From NCBI RefSeq assembly GCF_018812025.1, contig NC_063044.1, forward strand, positions 41,967,243 to 42,031,242: a DNA stretch of 64,000 nt, in the 5' to 3' direction. Made by a program: the position numbers and the translations under genes. This document shows positions 39,185-51,330 of the stretch, in pieces (position 1 is the first letter of the stretch; every line of letters starts with the position of its first letter). Under the pieces are notes generated by a model. That model made no database searches. It saw only the letters and a program-made list of their open reading frames with translations, and was not told the DNA's origin. The DNA comes from Megalobrama amblycephala (lineage: Eukaryota > Chordata > Actinopteri > Cypriniformes > Xenocyprididae).

Positions 39185-39541
39185 TAGGGCTGTCAAACGA
39201 TTAATCGCGATTAATCGCATACAAAATAAAAGTTTGAGTTTGCCTAATATATGTGTGAGTACTGTGTGTAATTATTATGTATATATAAATACAAACACAT
39301 TCATGTATATATTTGAGAAATATTTACAAGTATATGTATTTATTTATATTTTATATAACTTATATTATATATAAATAAAAATATTTTGTTCATAAATAAG
39401 ATATTTCTCTTAACTATATACATTAATTTGTTTGTATTTATATATACATAATAATTACACACAGTACTCATACATATATTATGCAAACTCAAACTTTTAT
39501 TTTGTATGCGATTAATCGCGATTAATCGTTTGACAGCCCTA
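39185..39541. mobile_element. Palindromic miniature element, TAGGGCTGTCAA termini
   Basis: The left arm reads TAGGGCTGTCAAACGATTAA and the right arm is its exact complement. Pairing continues through ATCGCGATTAATCGCATACA into the AT-rich centre, so the 357 bp can fold nearly end to end. The flanks are GT/TA-rich microsatellite, so the target duplication cannot be resolved. Another element ending AGGGCTGTCA (read inverted) lies at 61190-61309. Confidence 0.85.
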
Positions 39542-39542
39542 G

Positions 39543-39544
<2 letters not shown>

Positions 39545-39585
<41 letters not shown>
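39545..39585. repeat. (TA)n microsatellite
   Basis: TA dinucleotide run on the right side of the palindromic element. Confidence 0.92.
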
Positions 39586-39587
<2 letters not shown>

Positions 39588-39809
39588 AAAGTAACTAGTA
39601 ACGAGCTACTTGAGTAAGATTTTTATTGGATACTTTTTTACTCTTACTCAAGTAACTATTAGGATTATTACTTTCACTTTTACTTTGAGTAAATATTTCT
39701 GTAAGTACTTGTACTTTTACTTGAGTACAGTTTTTGGATACTCTACCCACCTCTGGCTTTTACTCACATATAATCATTGATCAGCTAACACAAACAGAAG
39801 CTCAGCGAA

Positions 39810-40576
39810 ACTTGAATGACATGCGAGAACAAACCTCTTCCGGAAGCTAAAATGTGTCCTAACCAGACGCGACGCGACACCGCGACAAGCAATAAAAGGT
39901 ATCTTTTCCATGTTAATCTGAGTTTTTGTCCTAACCAGCCGTGACGGCGACACGCGAATATTCTGTTTTAGAAAAGGTTTCTATTTCTCCACGACGTGGT
40001 GGCTGAAACAGCAACACCAATTATGGCTATGATAATATCAGGTACTGTTTATTTGCTTTATTTGATGTAAAAAGCATCTAACGTAAGTTTGAATATCATT
40101 CTGCATTTCCAGCTTTTTAGCATTTTTTTGTAATGAAAACAACACTGGCTAATTCACCTCAGATCTTGAAAATAAATAAATGGGCACAAGAACGTTCAAA
40201 CTGTCAACTCAGTGCGAACAAACAAGTGTATTCTATGACAAAGATTGGTTCAGTCACTCCTTATGTACTTTAAATAATGTTTAAATTGTGTAATATTTAT
40301 GAATTCTACTAAGTACTTGCCCATTTCATTGTGTCCGCTGTGCTCTTGCCGAGAGAGCCCGCCCACACTCTCTTCTGATTGGCTGTAGTTTTTGATTGAT
40401 ATTATCGCTTCTCATTTTTGCGTCGCGTCTAGTGTGGACAGTCAAATTGCCCATCGCTGGAATCTTATTGCATCGCGTCTGGTTAAGACTCGGTGTAACA
40501 CACGAGAATGAACCTCATTGGTTACGCAGCACATTTCAGCTTCCAGAAGAGGTTTGTTCTTGTGCGTCATTCAAGT
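39810..40576. mobile_element. Unclassified inverted-repeat element, about 50-bp termini
   Basis: The left terminus includes ACTTGAATGAC, AGAACAAACCTCTTCCGG and AAGCTAAAATGTG. The right terminus is the complement, with CACATTTCAGCTTCC, AGAGGTTTGTTCTTG and GTCATTCAAGT. Inside, CTAACCAGACGCGACGCGAC is mirrored by GCGTCGCGTCTAG and GCGTCTGGTTAAG. No target duplication is clear. No gene is present. Confidence 0.72.
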
Positions 40577-40626
40577 CCGATATAGTGTAAAGCTTATCAA
40601 CATCTACAATTCAACTTACACAGCTG

Positions 40627-41313
40627 CACTGTAAAACTAGTGAAATTAATTAAATGAAATGAGTTTGTTTCACTCAAATAATAATGAAAGTTCATTGAAC
40701 TTAATAGAAAAAAAGTTGCGTGAACTCAAAATGTTATTGTAGTAAGCTGAACTTGATTGAGTTGAGTTGCAGCAGATTTCTAATTTCCAGCATGCTTTGC
40801 ATCAGACTCTATAAATACATGTTGAAATTAAGTGTTATTTTGTTTGTTTTTGCACAAGATTAACATAGGAAGATATAAGTTAGTGTTTAATGTTGTGTTA
40901 TGTTGGGATTACAGGGGATTCTGTTATGTTAGTTTTGTGGTGAAGAGTAGAGCCTGTGGTTAGGTTGAGGATGGGCTGCCAAACTTGTAAGACCACATAT
41001 ACTGTATGTTGTTTGATTATGTATGCAAGAATATAATAATGACAGTCTCTTGGATAGTTATAATAGCATGTGTTATTTGCTAGCTAACATTTAACCAAGA
41101 TCTGAATGTGACGTTTATGTAAATTAACTGTACATTATGATGAGTTTGGCGAGGCTTAGAACAATGGAAGTGAAGGGATGTCAGTGACGTGATTGTTAAT
41201 GAGAGACACCTGTGCACCACACTGGCCACTCTCTGCCCCACCCAACTTGTCACAAAAATGTTAAAAAAGTTTACTTAAGTTCAGAATACTCAAAACATTT
41301 GAGTTTTACAGTG
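40627..41313. mobile_element. CACTG-ended non-autonomous element with TG duplication
   Basis: It begins CACTGTAAAACTAGTG and ends TTTGAGTTTTACAGTG, with TG directly outside both ends (40625-40626 and 41314-41315). The termini and duplication match the element at 4961-5717, but the interior is different. It probably belongs to a related subfamily of EnSpm/CACTA type. Confidence 0.78.
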
Positions 41314-41315
41314 TG

Positions 41316-42217
41316 GTCTCAAATCAGTCCTTACAGAGTGACAGCTTAATTTAGGATAAATCTGCATTTCTGTTACCTACAAAACCTTGAGATTTGGAGG
41401 TAAGCGATAAACGTTTCCTGATGATTAAGCGCCTCCTTTCTCTGAAAATTTGCTGGAGAAAGAAAAAACTGTTGTGTCTCACACATGTTGCGTAAAACTA
41501 AATTGCCTGAGTTCATTACTCTGTGCTTAGCTCATAGTTGGCTATTAATTAGAAAGCAAAAATCCAGCTAGGATCTTCCATAATGAATGCCAGCTCCTCT
41601 AAAGGTCTATCTTGATCTCCTACAGGTATTGTTTTTATTCATGCTTTGAAAATAAAGTATTGTCCTCATTACAGGAGCTAGACAATGAAGCATGGCTCAA
41701 TTCTCTCCAGCAGATGAAAAGAGTGAAAGCACCTTTCCTATTCTAATCACAGTCCTATCCATCCACTCCATGCCACATTTATTATGGAGAATGAATGTCT
41801 TTGTCATTTCAATAAATAACAAAGGCAAAGCATAGTAAAAGTTTAATCACACCCAACACAAGCATCAAAGCATATCTTTCTTCTCACACTACTGCAATAA
41901 TGATGGACCAGAGTACAAATAGGAAATAGTTCACGACTTGTAAACATAGCACTTTGACGGAAATTGTATTTTCAGGGTATAGCATTTGCCATTTTCACTC
42001 GATTACTTTTTTCACGTTTGAACAAACACAGTGGATAAAGCTGAGATCTGCGGACCTTAAAGGTGCAAAGTCACATGGCCTGACAACTGTTGTTTTACCA
42101 GCACAAATGCTCAAGAGGATTTGCTCACTGAATTTAAGATACTTTTTACTTTATTTTACAAACTTTCCTGAGCAAATTACTGCTATCCGTCATTGCATAA
42201 GAAAAGTTCCCTTCTAT
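41316..42217. other. Non-coding stretch without recognised features
   Basis: AT-rich, with no gene or repeat boundary seen. Confidence 0.4.
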
Positions 42218-44032
42218 TTAAAGGGTTAGTTCACCCAAAAATGAAAATTCTGTCATTAATTACTCACCCTCATGTCGTTCCAAAATCTTCAGAAAACAAA
42301 TTCAGATATTTTTGATAAAATCTGATGGCTCAGTGAGGCCTCTATTGACAGCAAGTTAATTTACATTTTCAAACGCTACAATTAAAGGTACTAAAGAAAT
42401 ATTTAAAACAGTTCATGTGACTACAGTGGTTCAACCTTAATGTTATGAAGTGATGAGAATACTTTTTGTGCACCAAAAAACAAAATAACGACTTTAATTA
42501 ACAATATCTAGTAGGGGTGTAACGGTACACAAAACTCACGGTTCGGTACGTACCTCGGTTTTGAAGTCACTGTTCGGTACAGTTTTCGGTACAGCAGGTG
42601 GAGAGAAAACTAAACATAAAATTGCTTTTTTTATTATTAAACAGAGGTTTACTGAACAAATTGTGTTTTTGTCTTTAAATATATTAAATTAAATTAAAAC
42701 TAAAAGTTTCTTAAGGATAAAAAAAATGATCTCTGCTAATGCTATAAACTATGTAGGGAGCCCTAACTTAAAAGAAGCCCAAACTATTAGCCTAAATTCA
42801 ATTGCTTTTTATTTTTAGATAAAATAATCAACACTCAAATAACAAATTGTATGCAAACCTGTAAGCTGCACCTAAGGCAGTTTTTGCATTAACTTCTAAA
42901 TGTTTTTACTCCAATTCGTTGTTGAAATATAATCATTTCTACACAGTGGCTGTTATTTTAACATCAGATTTATTTAAACATACATTAAATAGCCTAATCA
43001 GGATATCACTAAAAGGTTAAGTAAAATAATGAATATATTGGCTAATACAGTGCATATATTAAGCGAAAGAGTTCATTTCTCTAGCGAACTAACAAGCTGT
43101 GAACACTGAATGGCTTTTCTGAGGTAAATGCATCATGACATATTGTTGAATACGGAAGCTTTCATTGATGTCTTTCCACCGTTGAAACACTGAATGAGCG
43201 ATTACATGAGATATGACCGTTTCAGTAAGTTGTACTGAATCTTGCAACATACCTTCAGATGTTCTTTCATGTTTATTCTGTAACTAGTATTAAGGAGGAA
43301 GAGATGATTGCGTTCACTTGCGCTCCGCGCTCGCGCTGCCGGTTGAACTGAGGCGCCTGTACAGTGATCTGTCACCCCACATCAAAGCACGTCATAATGG
43401 CATTTTCTGTTTAAACTTCATGATTTCGTGGACAGAATTTGAAGGATGACACTTTGTTTCTTATAGAAAGTAACAAAACGCAGAGCTTATTGCGGTTATT
43501 GGTGGTGAATATTGGTTGCAATGTAATGCTTCGGTACACACGTGCACCGTACCGAAAGCCCTGTACCGAAACGGTTCGGTACAAATACGTGTACCGTTAC
43601 ACCCCTAATATCTAGTGATGGGTGATTTGAAAACACTGCTTCATGAAGCTTTGAAGCTTTACAAATTTTGTTTCGAATCAGTGGTTCGGAGCGCCAAAGT
43701 CACTGATTTCAGTAAACAAGGCTTCGTTACGTCATAAGTGTTTCGAAATTTCAATAGTTCACGTGAATTTGGCAGTTTGATACGCGCTCTGAACCACTGA
43801 ATTGAAACAGATTTGTAACGCTTCGAAGCTTCATGAAGCAGTGTTTTGAAATGTGTGTTTTGAAATTTTGAAGCAGTGTTTTAAGGGCCTCACTGAGCCA
43901 TCGGATTTCATTAAAATATCTTAATTTGTGTTCTGAAGATGAACAAAAGTCGTTTGGGTGTAGAACAACATGAGGGTGAGAAATTAATGACAGAATTTTC
44001 ATTTTTGGGTGAACTTATCTAACTTTAGTTAA
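42218..44032 (+). mobile_element. Fold-back element (AGGGTTAGTTCACCC family), split by a hAT-like insertion
   Basis: The left arm begins after TTAA with AGGGTTAGTTCACCCAAAAA. The right arm ends TTTTTGGGTGAACTTATCTA. The centre has the ACTGCTTCATGAAGCTTTGA hairpin that characterises the family. At the conserved ATATCTAG site the element is interrupted by 42512-43607. Without the insertion it would be about 0.7 kb. Confidence 0.88.
42512..43607. mobile_element. hAT-like non-autonomous element, exact ATATCTAG duplication
   Basis: It begins TAGGGGTGTAACGGTACAC and ends GTGTACCGTTACACCCCTA. ATATCTAG lies exactly at both sides (42504-42511 and 43608-43615). Removing the insert and one copy restores the sequence found in the uninterrupted fold-back copies, such as 30094-30108. 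The subterminal regions contain repeated CGGTTCGGTACG-like motifs. No transposase is present. Confidence 0.95.
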
Positions 44033-44175
44033 AGTGTAATGTTGCTGTTAAACAACATCTGCAAAGTTACGATGCTCAAAGTTCAATGCAAAGGGAGATA
44101 TAGACTGCTTCACAAGCGAGGGTCAATATAACACTGGATTTGCACAAAAGATTAACATGGCGGCACATGCTAGTT

Positions 44176-44370
44176 CAGGGGTAGGCAAGTTCGGTCCTAG
44201 AGAGCTGCTGTCCTGCTGAGTTTAGCTCCAACCTTAATCAAACACACCTGAACAAGCTAATCAAGCTCTTCAGGATTACTAAGGCTATAGGCAGCTGAAG
44301 GTTTTTTTTCAGGGTTGGAGCTAAACTCTGCAGGACAGCGGCTCTCTAGGACCGAACTTGCCTACCCCTG
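44176..44370. mobile_element. hAT-like miniature element, exact TGCTAGTT duplication
   Basis: It begins CAGGGGTAGGCAAGTTCGGT and ends CCGAACTTGCCTACCCCTG. TGCTAGTT is repeated exactly at 44168-44175 and 44371-44378. The inner arms pair GAGTTTAGCTCCAACC with GGTTGGAGCTAAACTC. It shares the inner arms with the element at 13632 but has different tips. Confidence 0.95.
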
Positions 44371-44454
44371 TGCTAGTTGATGAGTTGAATCAACTCCACA
44401 GCAACTATATAAATTTATCCTCTAACTGTTCAGAAACATCCAGATGCATTCTAT

Positions 44455-44833
44455 AAGTTGTAACTTCTTCCTGAGTCTCTCCATCAGTGTCTGACTCCGG
44501 TTTGAACAATGTAAGGTTGAACACTGTTACTGACAATCGTTATTTTGGCTGTGTGAGATTCTCCAGCTTTGTTGTTGTTGAGCAACTGAAAGCGTGAGCT
44601 GTTAAAGCTCCGCCCTCTTCTGGAAAGCAGGCAGGGAGCAGCAGCTCATTTGCATTTAAAGGGACACACACAAAAACGTCATGTGTTTGCTCACTCCCAA
44701 ATAGTGACAAATTTGACAAGCTATAATAAATGATCTGTGGGGTATTTTGAGCTGAAACTTCACAGACACATTCTGGGGACACCTTAGAGACTTATATTAC
44801 ATCTTGTGAAAGGGGCATTATAGGTGCCCTTTA
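44455..44833 (-). mobile_element. Fragment related to the AGGTGCC TTAA element
   Basis: GGGTATTTTGAGCTGAAACT, ACACCTTAGAGACTTATATT and the final TAGGTGCCCTTTAA match the start of the TTAA family, here inverted. The left part, with GCTCCGCCCTCTTCTGGAAA, is not in copies 1-3 and marks a different subfamily. The left boundary is uncertain. Confidence 0.6.
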
Positions 44834-44919
44834 AGAGTAATCACAGAAAATGCTGCAATTTGTACTCTATATTTGTGTCGCATGGCTGGCTACTGAAATA
44901 ATTAACAGGGTATTTAATC

Positions 44920-45195
44920 CAGGGTTATTATAGTTAACCAAATAACTAAAACTGAAACTATAAAAAATGTTGCTTGAAATAAACATTAGCTGAAATAAAA
45001 TATTAATTTTATTTCAGCTAGTCGTCAAATCAACACTTCTCATTTTCATTTAGTTTAACTTGATGTACTAAAATTACTAGAACTTAAGCTGAAATAATGA
45101 ACAAAAACAATATAGACATTTAAAAAATATAATGACAGTTTACATAAACATAAAATTGCACAATCATGTTATGATTAAATATTTGTTTTTTTATT
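44920..45195. repeat. Probable hAT-like repeat, one end only
   Basis: The start CAGGGTTATTATAGTTAACC, followed by AACTAAAACTGAAACTA, resembles a hAT terminus frequent in fish. No matching right end or target duplication is visible. Confidence 0.45.
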
Positions 45196-45332
45196 GTAAT
45201 ATAAGATGCCCCTAGTCATCATCACTACACTTTAATGAGTTATAGTATAGAGTTAAAAAAAAAAAAAAAATCTTTATGAAATAAAAATATCACCTTGTGA
45301 TATCAAGTATTTTTGACCATGTGGTTCAAATA

Positions 45333-45810
45333 AGCCGCTGTTCCACTGTCGGGGCCAAACGGTTCTCATTGCATAACCGTTCCATTCCATGCCGATCCGG
45401 GCCAGCCGGTACAGTTACGCTTTCATCTTTCCACTGCAGGGCTGATAACAGCCGCTCTTTGGAATGTAAAATAAAAATGTCAGTCCTTGCCTTAGTAATG
45501 CAACGGTGTACTGTAAATAATGACTGGTGTTATGGAGGATTATCAGATATTTCTTTCAATTTTATTATTAATTTGTGTTTACGTCACTCAATAGAGCTCT
45601 TAGCCAGCTACAGAGACACTGGTAGTCAGGCAACAGACAAGTGACCAATCCTGAGTGGTGACGTCACTTCAGCATGATTCAGACAACCATCCCGAGAATT
45701 TCTTGCCAAGAACGGTTTGTGCCATGCCGTACCAGGTTCAAGAGGAAATACAACTGGAACCGTTCTTTACCATTCTAGGAACCGATAGGCCAGACAGTGG
45801 AAAAATGGCC
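45333..45810. mobile_element. Unclassified inverted-repeat element, TTCCACTGTC termini
   Basis: The left end reads GCCGCTGTTCCACTGTCGGG and the right end, inverted, reads GGCCATTTTTCCACTGTCTG. Inside, AACCGTTCCATTCCATGCCG is mirrored near 45710-45733 by AGAACGGTTTGTGCCATGCC, although the symmetry is imperfect. No target duplication could be read. Confidence 0.6.
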
Positions 45811-46594
45811 ACTACATCTACATCTCTCATCAGGGGGTTGGGGGAATGGATTCTGTTTCTACCCGTGAAAGTGCACTGGAACAGCAGTCAAACCCGTGAC
45901 TTCCCACCCGTGAACTTGTACTAGATCGATGTACTCACGCGTTCTGATGTCACATAGCCCGCGAAACAACAATGGCAGCCCCTACGGATGCGGTGTTTAT
46001 GCAAGTGCACGGTAAAATAACGTAAAATAAAAGGTATAACAGCTTCTCTTGCCTTATGCACTGTTTTTCCTTCTCCGCTTCCCTCAAATAAGCAAGGAGT
46101 AAGCACCTTTGGTGATAGAAATGATTGTAAATGAGCATAAGCCCCGTATGGTCTGTCATGATAGTTTGTTTACACTCACTTGACTTGCCTGGAACACTAC
46201 AAAGTCGTGAGTCATGGTTTAAAGTTGTGACTTAGGGGCTCAAAAATCTGCCTGGAATGCAGCATTACACAAGGAGGTTCTAATATTTATCACACTGATG
46301 CTGGTTAAGCTCCATGCACACACAGGACAGCATCAGCATCTTTAAAGTCACTACATCAACATCTTCTATCGTAACGAATTCCGACAGCTGGATTGTTTGC
46401 AGATTCTGTTCCCCGAGTCTTTGGGAATTTATTTTTAACCAGCCTGGTCAAGCTTAAACTTTTACATCTGTTATAAGGACAAGGGGAAAAAAATAAAATC
46501 ACATTTTGAATAGAACTTGTTTTTCTTGGCATAAAGTGGAAAATACTGACTGAATAATGTGGAGTGCTGTGATATTTGCTAGTTAAGGCTTGTA
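45811..46594. other. Non-coding stretch without recognised features
   Basis: No gene or repeat boundary seen. Confidence 0.4.
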
Positions 46595-47173
46595 TTAAAG
46601 GATTAGTCCAAGATTTTCCTGATAATTTACTCACCCCCATGTCATCCAACATGTTCATGTCTTTCTTTCTTCAGTCGAAAAGAAATTAAGGTTTTTGATG
46701 AAAACATTCCAGGATTATTCTCCTTATAGTGGACTTCAATGGGCACCAAAAGGTTGAAGGTCAAAATTACAGTTTCAGTGCAGCTTCAAAGAGCTTTAAA
46801 CGATACCAGACGAGGAATAAGGGTCTTATCTAGCAAAACTATTGGCCATTTTCTAAAAAAAATACAACTGTATATGCTTTATAACCACAAATTAGCGGCT
46901 TGCACGTGTTTCCGTATACACCTTCCCTATTCTAGTTACGAAAAAAAAAAAAAACTGGCACCGTGTTCATTCCGTAAGTTGAATAGGGAAAGCGTAGGAC
47001 ATACAGCATAAGCGTTTTGAGGAATACGGAAAGCGGAAGCACGTGCAAGCTGTTAATTTGTGTATATAAAGCATATACAGTTGTATTTTTTCAAAAATCG
47101 ATCGTTTCACTAGACAAGACCCTTATTCCTCGCCTGGTATCGTTTAAAGCCCTTTGAAGCTGCACTGAAACTG
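46595..47173. mobile_element. Fold-back element (GATTAGTTCAC family), second copy, right tip missing
   Basis: TTAA then AGGATTAGTCCAAGATTTTC begins the left arm. ACCAGACGAGGAATAAGGGT on the left pairs with ACCCTTATTCCTCGCCTGGT on the right. The centre differs from the copy at 4252. It has GCACGTGTTTCCG and CGGAAGCACGTGC as inner arms. The outer part of the right arm is lost. Confidence 0.75.
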
Positions 47174-49022
47174 TATTATATTAATAAATACATCCTGATC
47201 TTTTTAGGCACAAAATGCTCCATGACTTCACAAATTTAGTAAAATATTCTATTAAATATTTTACACGAACTTACCCTTTAATTCAAATATGAGAAAAGAT
47301 CAGTGTGTTGGCCCCTATCCACACTGGAGTACACTGAAATGTTTCTTTAATGCAGTTTTGCAACACTTTTCCCATATACCATCTGAAGTTTTCACAAAGC
47401 AGCTAAAGATATACAGGTACAGTATACAGTATTATCATCATAATCATCCCAAACATGCACCTTTCAGCAATTGGGAAGTTAAAATAGAAGCAAGGATCTG
47501 CTGGCCTCTAAAAATGCACTGCGCTTCATCTGGTAAAACCTTTGGTGTCAAAACACAGGGAATGGCATTGGATCTTGAAAAGAAAGTGGAGAGAGAGAGG
47601 AAAGCAAGGCGAGACAGACATTTCTCAATAGCTGTTTCAACAAATCTTAAATAAACATAGATGCAAACCGCCGTTGTCTTTGAGTAGAGGCGGCGGTAGA
47701 GTCTCTGTGCTGCAGTGCACTGTGGGATGGACCCACATGATAAAGAAATACCACAAGACACATTCTACGCACACACAAACCTTATCACTTATTATAGCTT
47801 ACTTTATTGTGAATCCAAATTCGCCTGCTCTCATTGGAGGTGGGCCAGAAATCATTACGAGGAGTCACCCAAGCAGTCTGTACATCAACAAACTCCAGCC
47901 AAATTATAGCGTTGTGCCAGCTTCGTCCTAATTATATCCACGTTTCCTGCTGGGAAAACAAGCCACACACACACAGTCTTTAAAAAGATTTGACAACTTT
48001 CCTACACCCTGTCACAAAAAGCAAATATTTTCCAATACAAATTGGGCTTACCATAGGGAGAACACAGCGTTCATTATTTGATCAAGTATCGAGGAGTATT
48101 GTAGTGGTTTATATGAATCTATCACGCATCCAGAGAAGGTTGCTTTGAGAGAGTTTTTCTTGTAAAGTTCTCTGTGAGAGGCAGCCCTCTGTGGAGAGGA
48201 ATCTAACGATATCGCTGCCTGTTTGTCACATACTAGAGTCTCGCAAGTCTAAAGCCACTTCAAAAGGGTGAGGAGAGACGGGAAGCTGTTAGGAAAGAGA
48301 GAAAAAAAAGATGGAGGCAAGGAAAGAGCAGCAGAGTTTGCCGGGAAACAAACCTTGAACAGTTTGCGGGGAAACAAGCCAAACTCGCAAGATCCAGACA
48401 CCTTGTGTTTTCGTCTCTTATATACCTACGTCCCATATTGTAATTATAGCATCAATATCAATCAGCAACTCGGAGAGAAACGCATCTGGCTCCCGGGTAG
48501 ACGGTCTCAAAATAAAAGTGTTTATGGCTTTCAGCTTTTATTACTTTGTTCTTGCTTTGAGGAGGGGTAGAGTTCAGATTATGCTCGGGGCGTCAGTAGG
48601 GCTGATGAATTATAAGCATGTAAGATGAAGCTGACAGAATAATGGAATTCAGAAGCAAAATCAGGTGTTTGTTGGCTGTGTATCATTCTCAGGGAAACTG
48701 CAACACTTCAGTGCGTTTTGGCATACGTCAACACTGTTGGACGGAAGAGGCCTGTTGACTGGGCTTCACCGGCAAAAGCAGACATCAGATCGACTGTCTC
48801 TGATTGCATATGGAAAGTTTTTCTGCTTGAATTTGCTTGCCTGTGCTGGTTTTAAATAGCGTGTATATGCCTTATTAGCAACTGGTCAAAGTTTGAATAG
48901 TTAGCATGGTGTATGCATTAAAGTCTCAATGTAACGGAAATGGCGACAAACCTTTTTTTCATTTTGTGATGTATATATGAGTGATTATCGAAAAGATTAT
49001 CATTGATTGGGTGGAATCAGAT
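47174..49022. other. Non-coding stretch without recognised features
   Basis: Frames of up to 121 residues at 47289-47654 and 100 at 48268-48570 have no recognisable domain. Purine-rich tracts occur near 47580-47612 and 48260-48330. Confidence 0.4.
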
Positions 49023-49140
49023 CTGGGGTGCATTTCCCAAAAGCATTTCCCTTTAGCCAACTATGGTCACAAGTTCCATTGAATTGTGTAGGTAACGACG
49101 CAACTTGCAAACATAGTTGGCTTTGGGAAATGCACCGCTG
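49023..49140. mobile_element. Short hairpin-type miniature element, GGTGCATTTCCC termini
   Basis: GGGGTGCATTTCCCAAAAGC on the left pairs with GCTTTGGGAAATGCACCGC-like sequence on the right after indels. The inner arms AGCCAACTATGG and CATAGTTGGCT pair as well. Flanking 8-mers agree only weakly. Confidence 0.7.
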
Positions 49141-49166
49141 AATATGAGCTTGCAGTCAATTGTAAG

Positions 49167-49687
49167 CAGTGTTGGAGGTAACGCATTACAAGTCACACAA
49201 GTTACATGATCAGATTACTTTAAAGTAACACATTACTTTTAAATTTACTGTTAAAGTTACTTTTTCAAATAAGTAACTCAAGTTACTTTTTCCCATTTAC
49301 TAACTGACAGCTGTCGCCATGTTGAGAAAAATCGTGTGCAGAGGTGTTGTGTTATTCTAGACTAGTTCTAGACTAAATGTGAGCATAAATTTACTCATAA
49401 ATTTACTTGTTTGAACTGCACCATCTACTGTACAGGTGTGAATTTGCATTCCCTTAAGCCTGATGCTTATTTATTTCAATTTTGTTGTGAAAGGGCCTTT
49501 ACATTTGGCAAATAACTATAAAAACAAACAAACAAACAAACAGCCCATCCCAGATGAGAAAAAGTAACGCAAAAGATACATAATGCATTACTTTCCATAA
49601 AAAGTAACTAACACAATTAGTTACTTTTTTAGAGAGTAACGCCACATTGTAATGCGTTACTTTTAAAAGTAACTTTCCCCAACACTG
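49167..49687. mobile_element. hAT-like non-autonomous element, CAGTGTTGG termini
   Basis: It begins CAGTGTTGGAGGTAACGC and ends AACTTTCCCCAACACTG. The flanks ATTGTAAG and CTTGTAAG match at seven of eight positions. The termini hold many AAAGTAAC and GTTACTTT motifs. An (AAAC)n run lies at about 49524-49543. Confidence 0.88.
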
Positions 49688-51330
49688 CTTGTAAGAAAGG
49701 GGCGGGGTTTAAGCAGACTAAATGATTGGAGAAGTCCGGCAAACGTTACTAGAGAGAAGTCTGTCTTCGCCGGAATATCGAAATTAATTTTGATTAAAAA
49801 TTACAAGGTCAAAAAATAAAGCTTTCACAAAGAGGATCAATAACATACATTTAGAAAATATACAAAGTGAATTTCCATTTCATGCTGACTTTCCTATATT
49901 CAGCAGGCAAAAGACATCGTTCGCCATATACAAATGCCAATCTCTGCCATCTACTGGACTAGAGTGTGAAACGCAAAAAAACAAACAAAAAAAAGCTGAG
50001 TTTTGCCTTTGTATGTGCTGGTGAGTATTCACATTGTTAACTTGTATTTAAACAATTTATGTTTTATTGTTTGAGCATTTAGCTGTTTAAATTGTCACTC
50101 TTTTATAGACATTCATTGTTATTGCATTTCTAGACAGTAGCTGGTTTAGTCATATTTTGCAGATTGTTTTATTATAGTTCACTGTAAATATTGTTGCACT
50201 GGCACTAACTTTTTTTTTACATTTTTTTGTCTCTTGCCATTGGACAAGTCATGTGGCATTTATGGCTGATGTGATTGGCTCAGGATGGGTAACTGAGTTC
50301 AAAGATGTCTTCATGTACTTCTGCCACTGAGATGAATAAAAATGCTAACAGATAGCTTTCTTCAGGTATTATAGATCTATTTTTTAAATGTCAAGTTAAA
50401 AGTAAAAACGTTTTTCAACGTGTCCTGTGTAATCAGCCTATAAGCTTTGTTATTGTTTACTTTTCAAAGGCAATTAATATTCTGTTCATGTCCTAATGTT
50501 CTGGGTTTGGCTTTTAATCTATCTCGTATGGATTCTGTAGGGCTTATTTAAATCAATAAATGGCTGCAATTATACGTGAGAGCCGATTGCAGTTGATTCA
50601 CACCTTCCCCTCTGGGCTATATTTTATACAGCATTCACTCATTTAGTTTCATTGTCTACAGAAAGCACACTGCTTTCCCTCACATCAAATGGCATTTTCA
50701 TCTCATTGCTGACAACATCAGCACGGTGACTCCTGTGGGCCTGGCCACCGTTCTTCAATGCATATTTCATCCCAGAAAGATTGTTGGCTGGTAATCCATT
50801 TTCCATTTTTATGGATACACTTAAAATCAGATCACTATTTGCATGAGTTATGATATGCCATAAAAGCTGAAAATCTCATACATACAAAATGACACAAACA
50901 TCTGCTTTCACTAACAAACAAAACTCACATCCAACCCAAACCAACCCCAGCTGGTCGATCTGACAAATAAGATTTGATTTGAGAAATAGTTCAATGTTTT
51001 TATATATTGTGTTTTTTTTTTCAATAGCTGTGTGCCAATACAGACTGCTATCAAACCTACTGAAGCATGTGTCTCTAATTAACCTCCATTACCCTCTGTT
51101 TGTAAAGCTACTGCATCTGTCAAATCCTTAAAACATGCTTCTCTTTGATTGGACTCAACGTAAACCTTGAATACATCCATGTAAGTGACAGTAGATGCCT
51201 TTTGTGGAAGAGAGAGAATTTGTTAGTCAGTAATAAATAACTAATCAAACATGCTCTCAGGCCATGAAGGTACATATTTGACGGCCAAATGAAAGTGTCC
51301 CACATACCCAACTCGGTCACTGTGGTTTTG
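49688..51330. other. Non-coding stretch without recognised features
   Basis: AT-rich. No gene, RNA or repeat boundary recognised. Confidence 0.4.

Larger units (their letters stand above)
38057..39755. mobile_element. hAT-like non-autonomous element with exact 8-bp duplication
   Basis: It begins CAGAGGTGGGTAGTAACAAA and ends ATACTCTACCCACCTCTG. GCTTTTAC is repeated exactly outside both ends (38049-38056 and 39756-39763). The terminal 150 bp or so are filled with GTACTTTTACTT-type repeats. The body has no transposase. A palindromic element is nested at 39185-39541. Confidence 0.93.

Noticed and set aside
45297..45924. Two consecutive forward frames of 115 and 89 residues
   Set aside because: They overlay the inverted-repeat element at 45333-45810 and show no conserved protein motif.
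47289..47654. Forward frame of 121 residues ending in a charged stretch
   Set aside because: No splice sites, domain or codon bias were evident. The charged end reflects a purine-rich tract.
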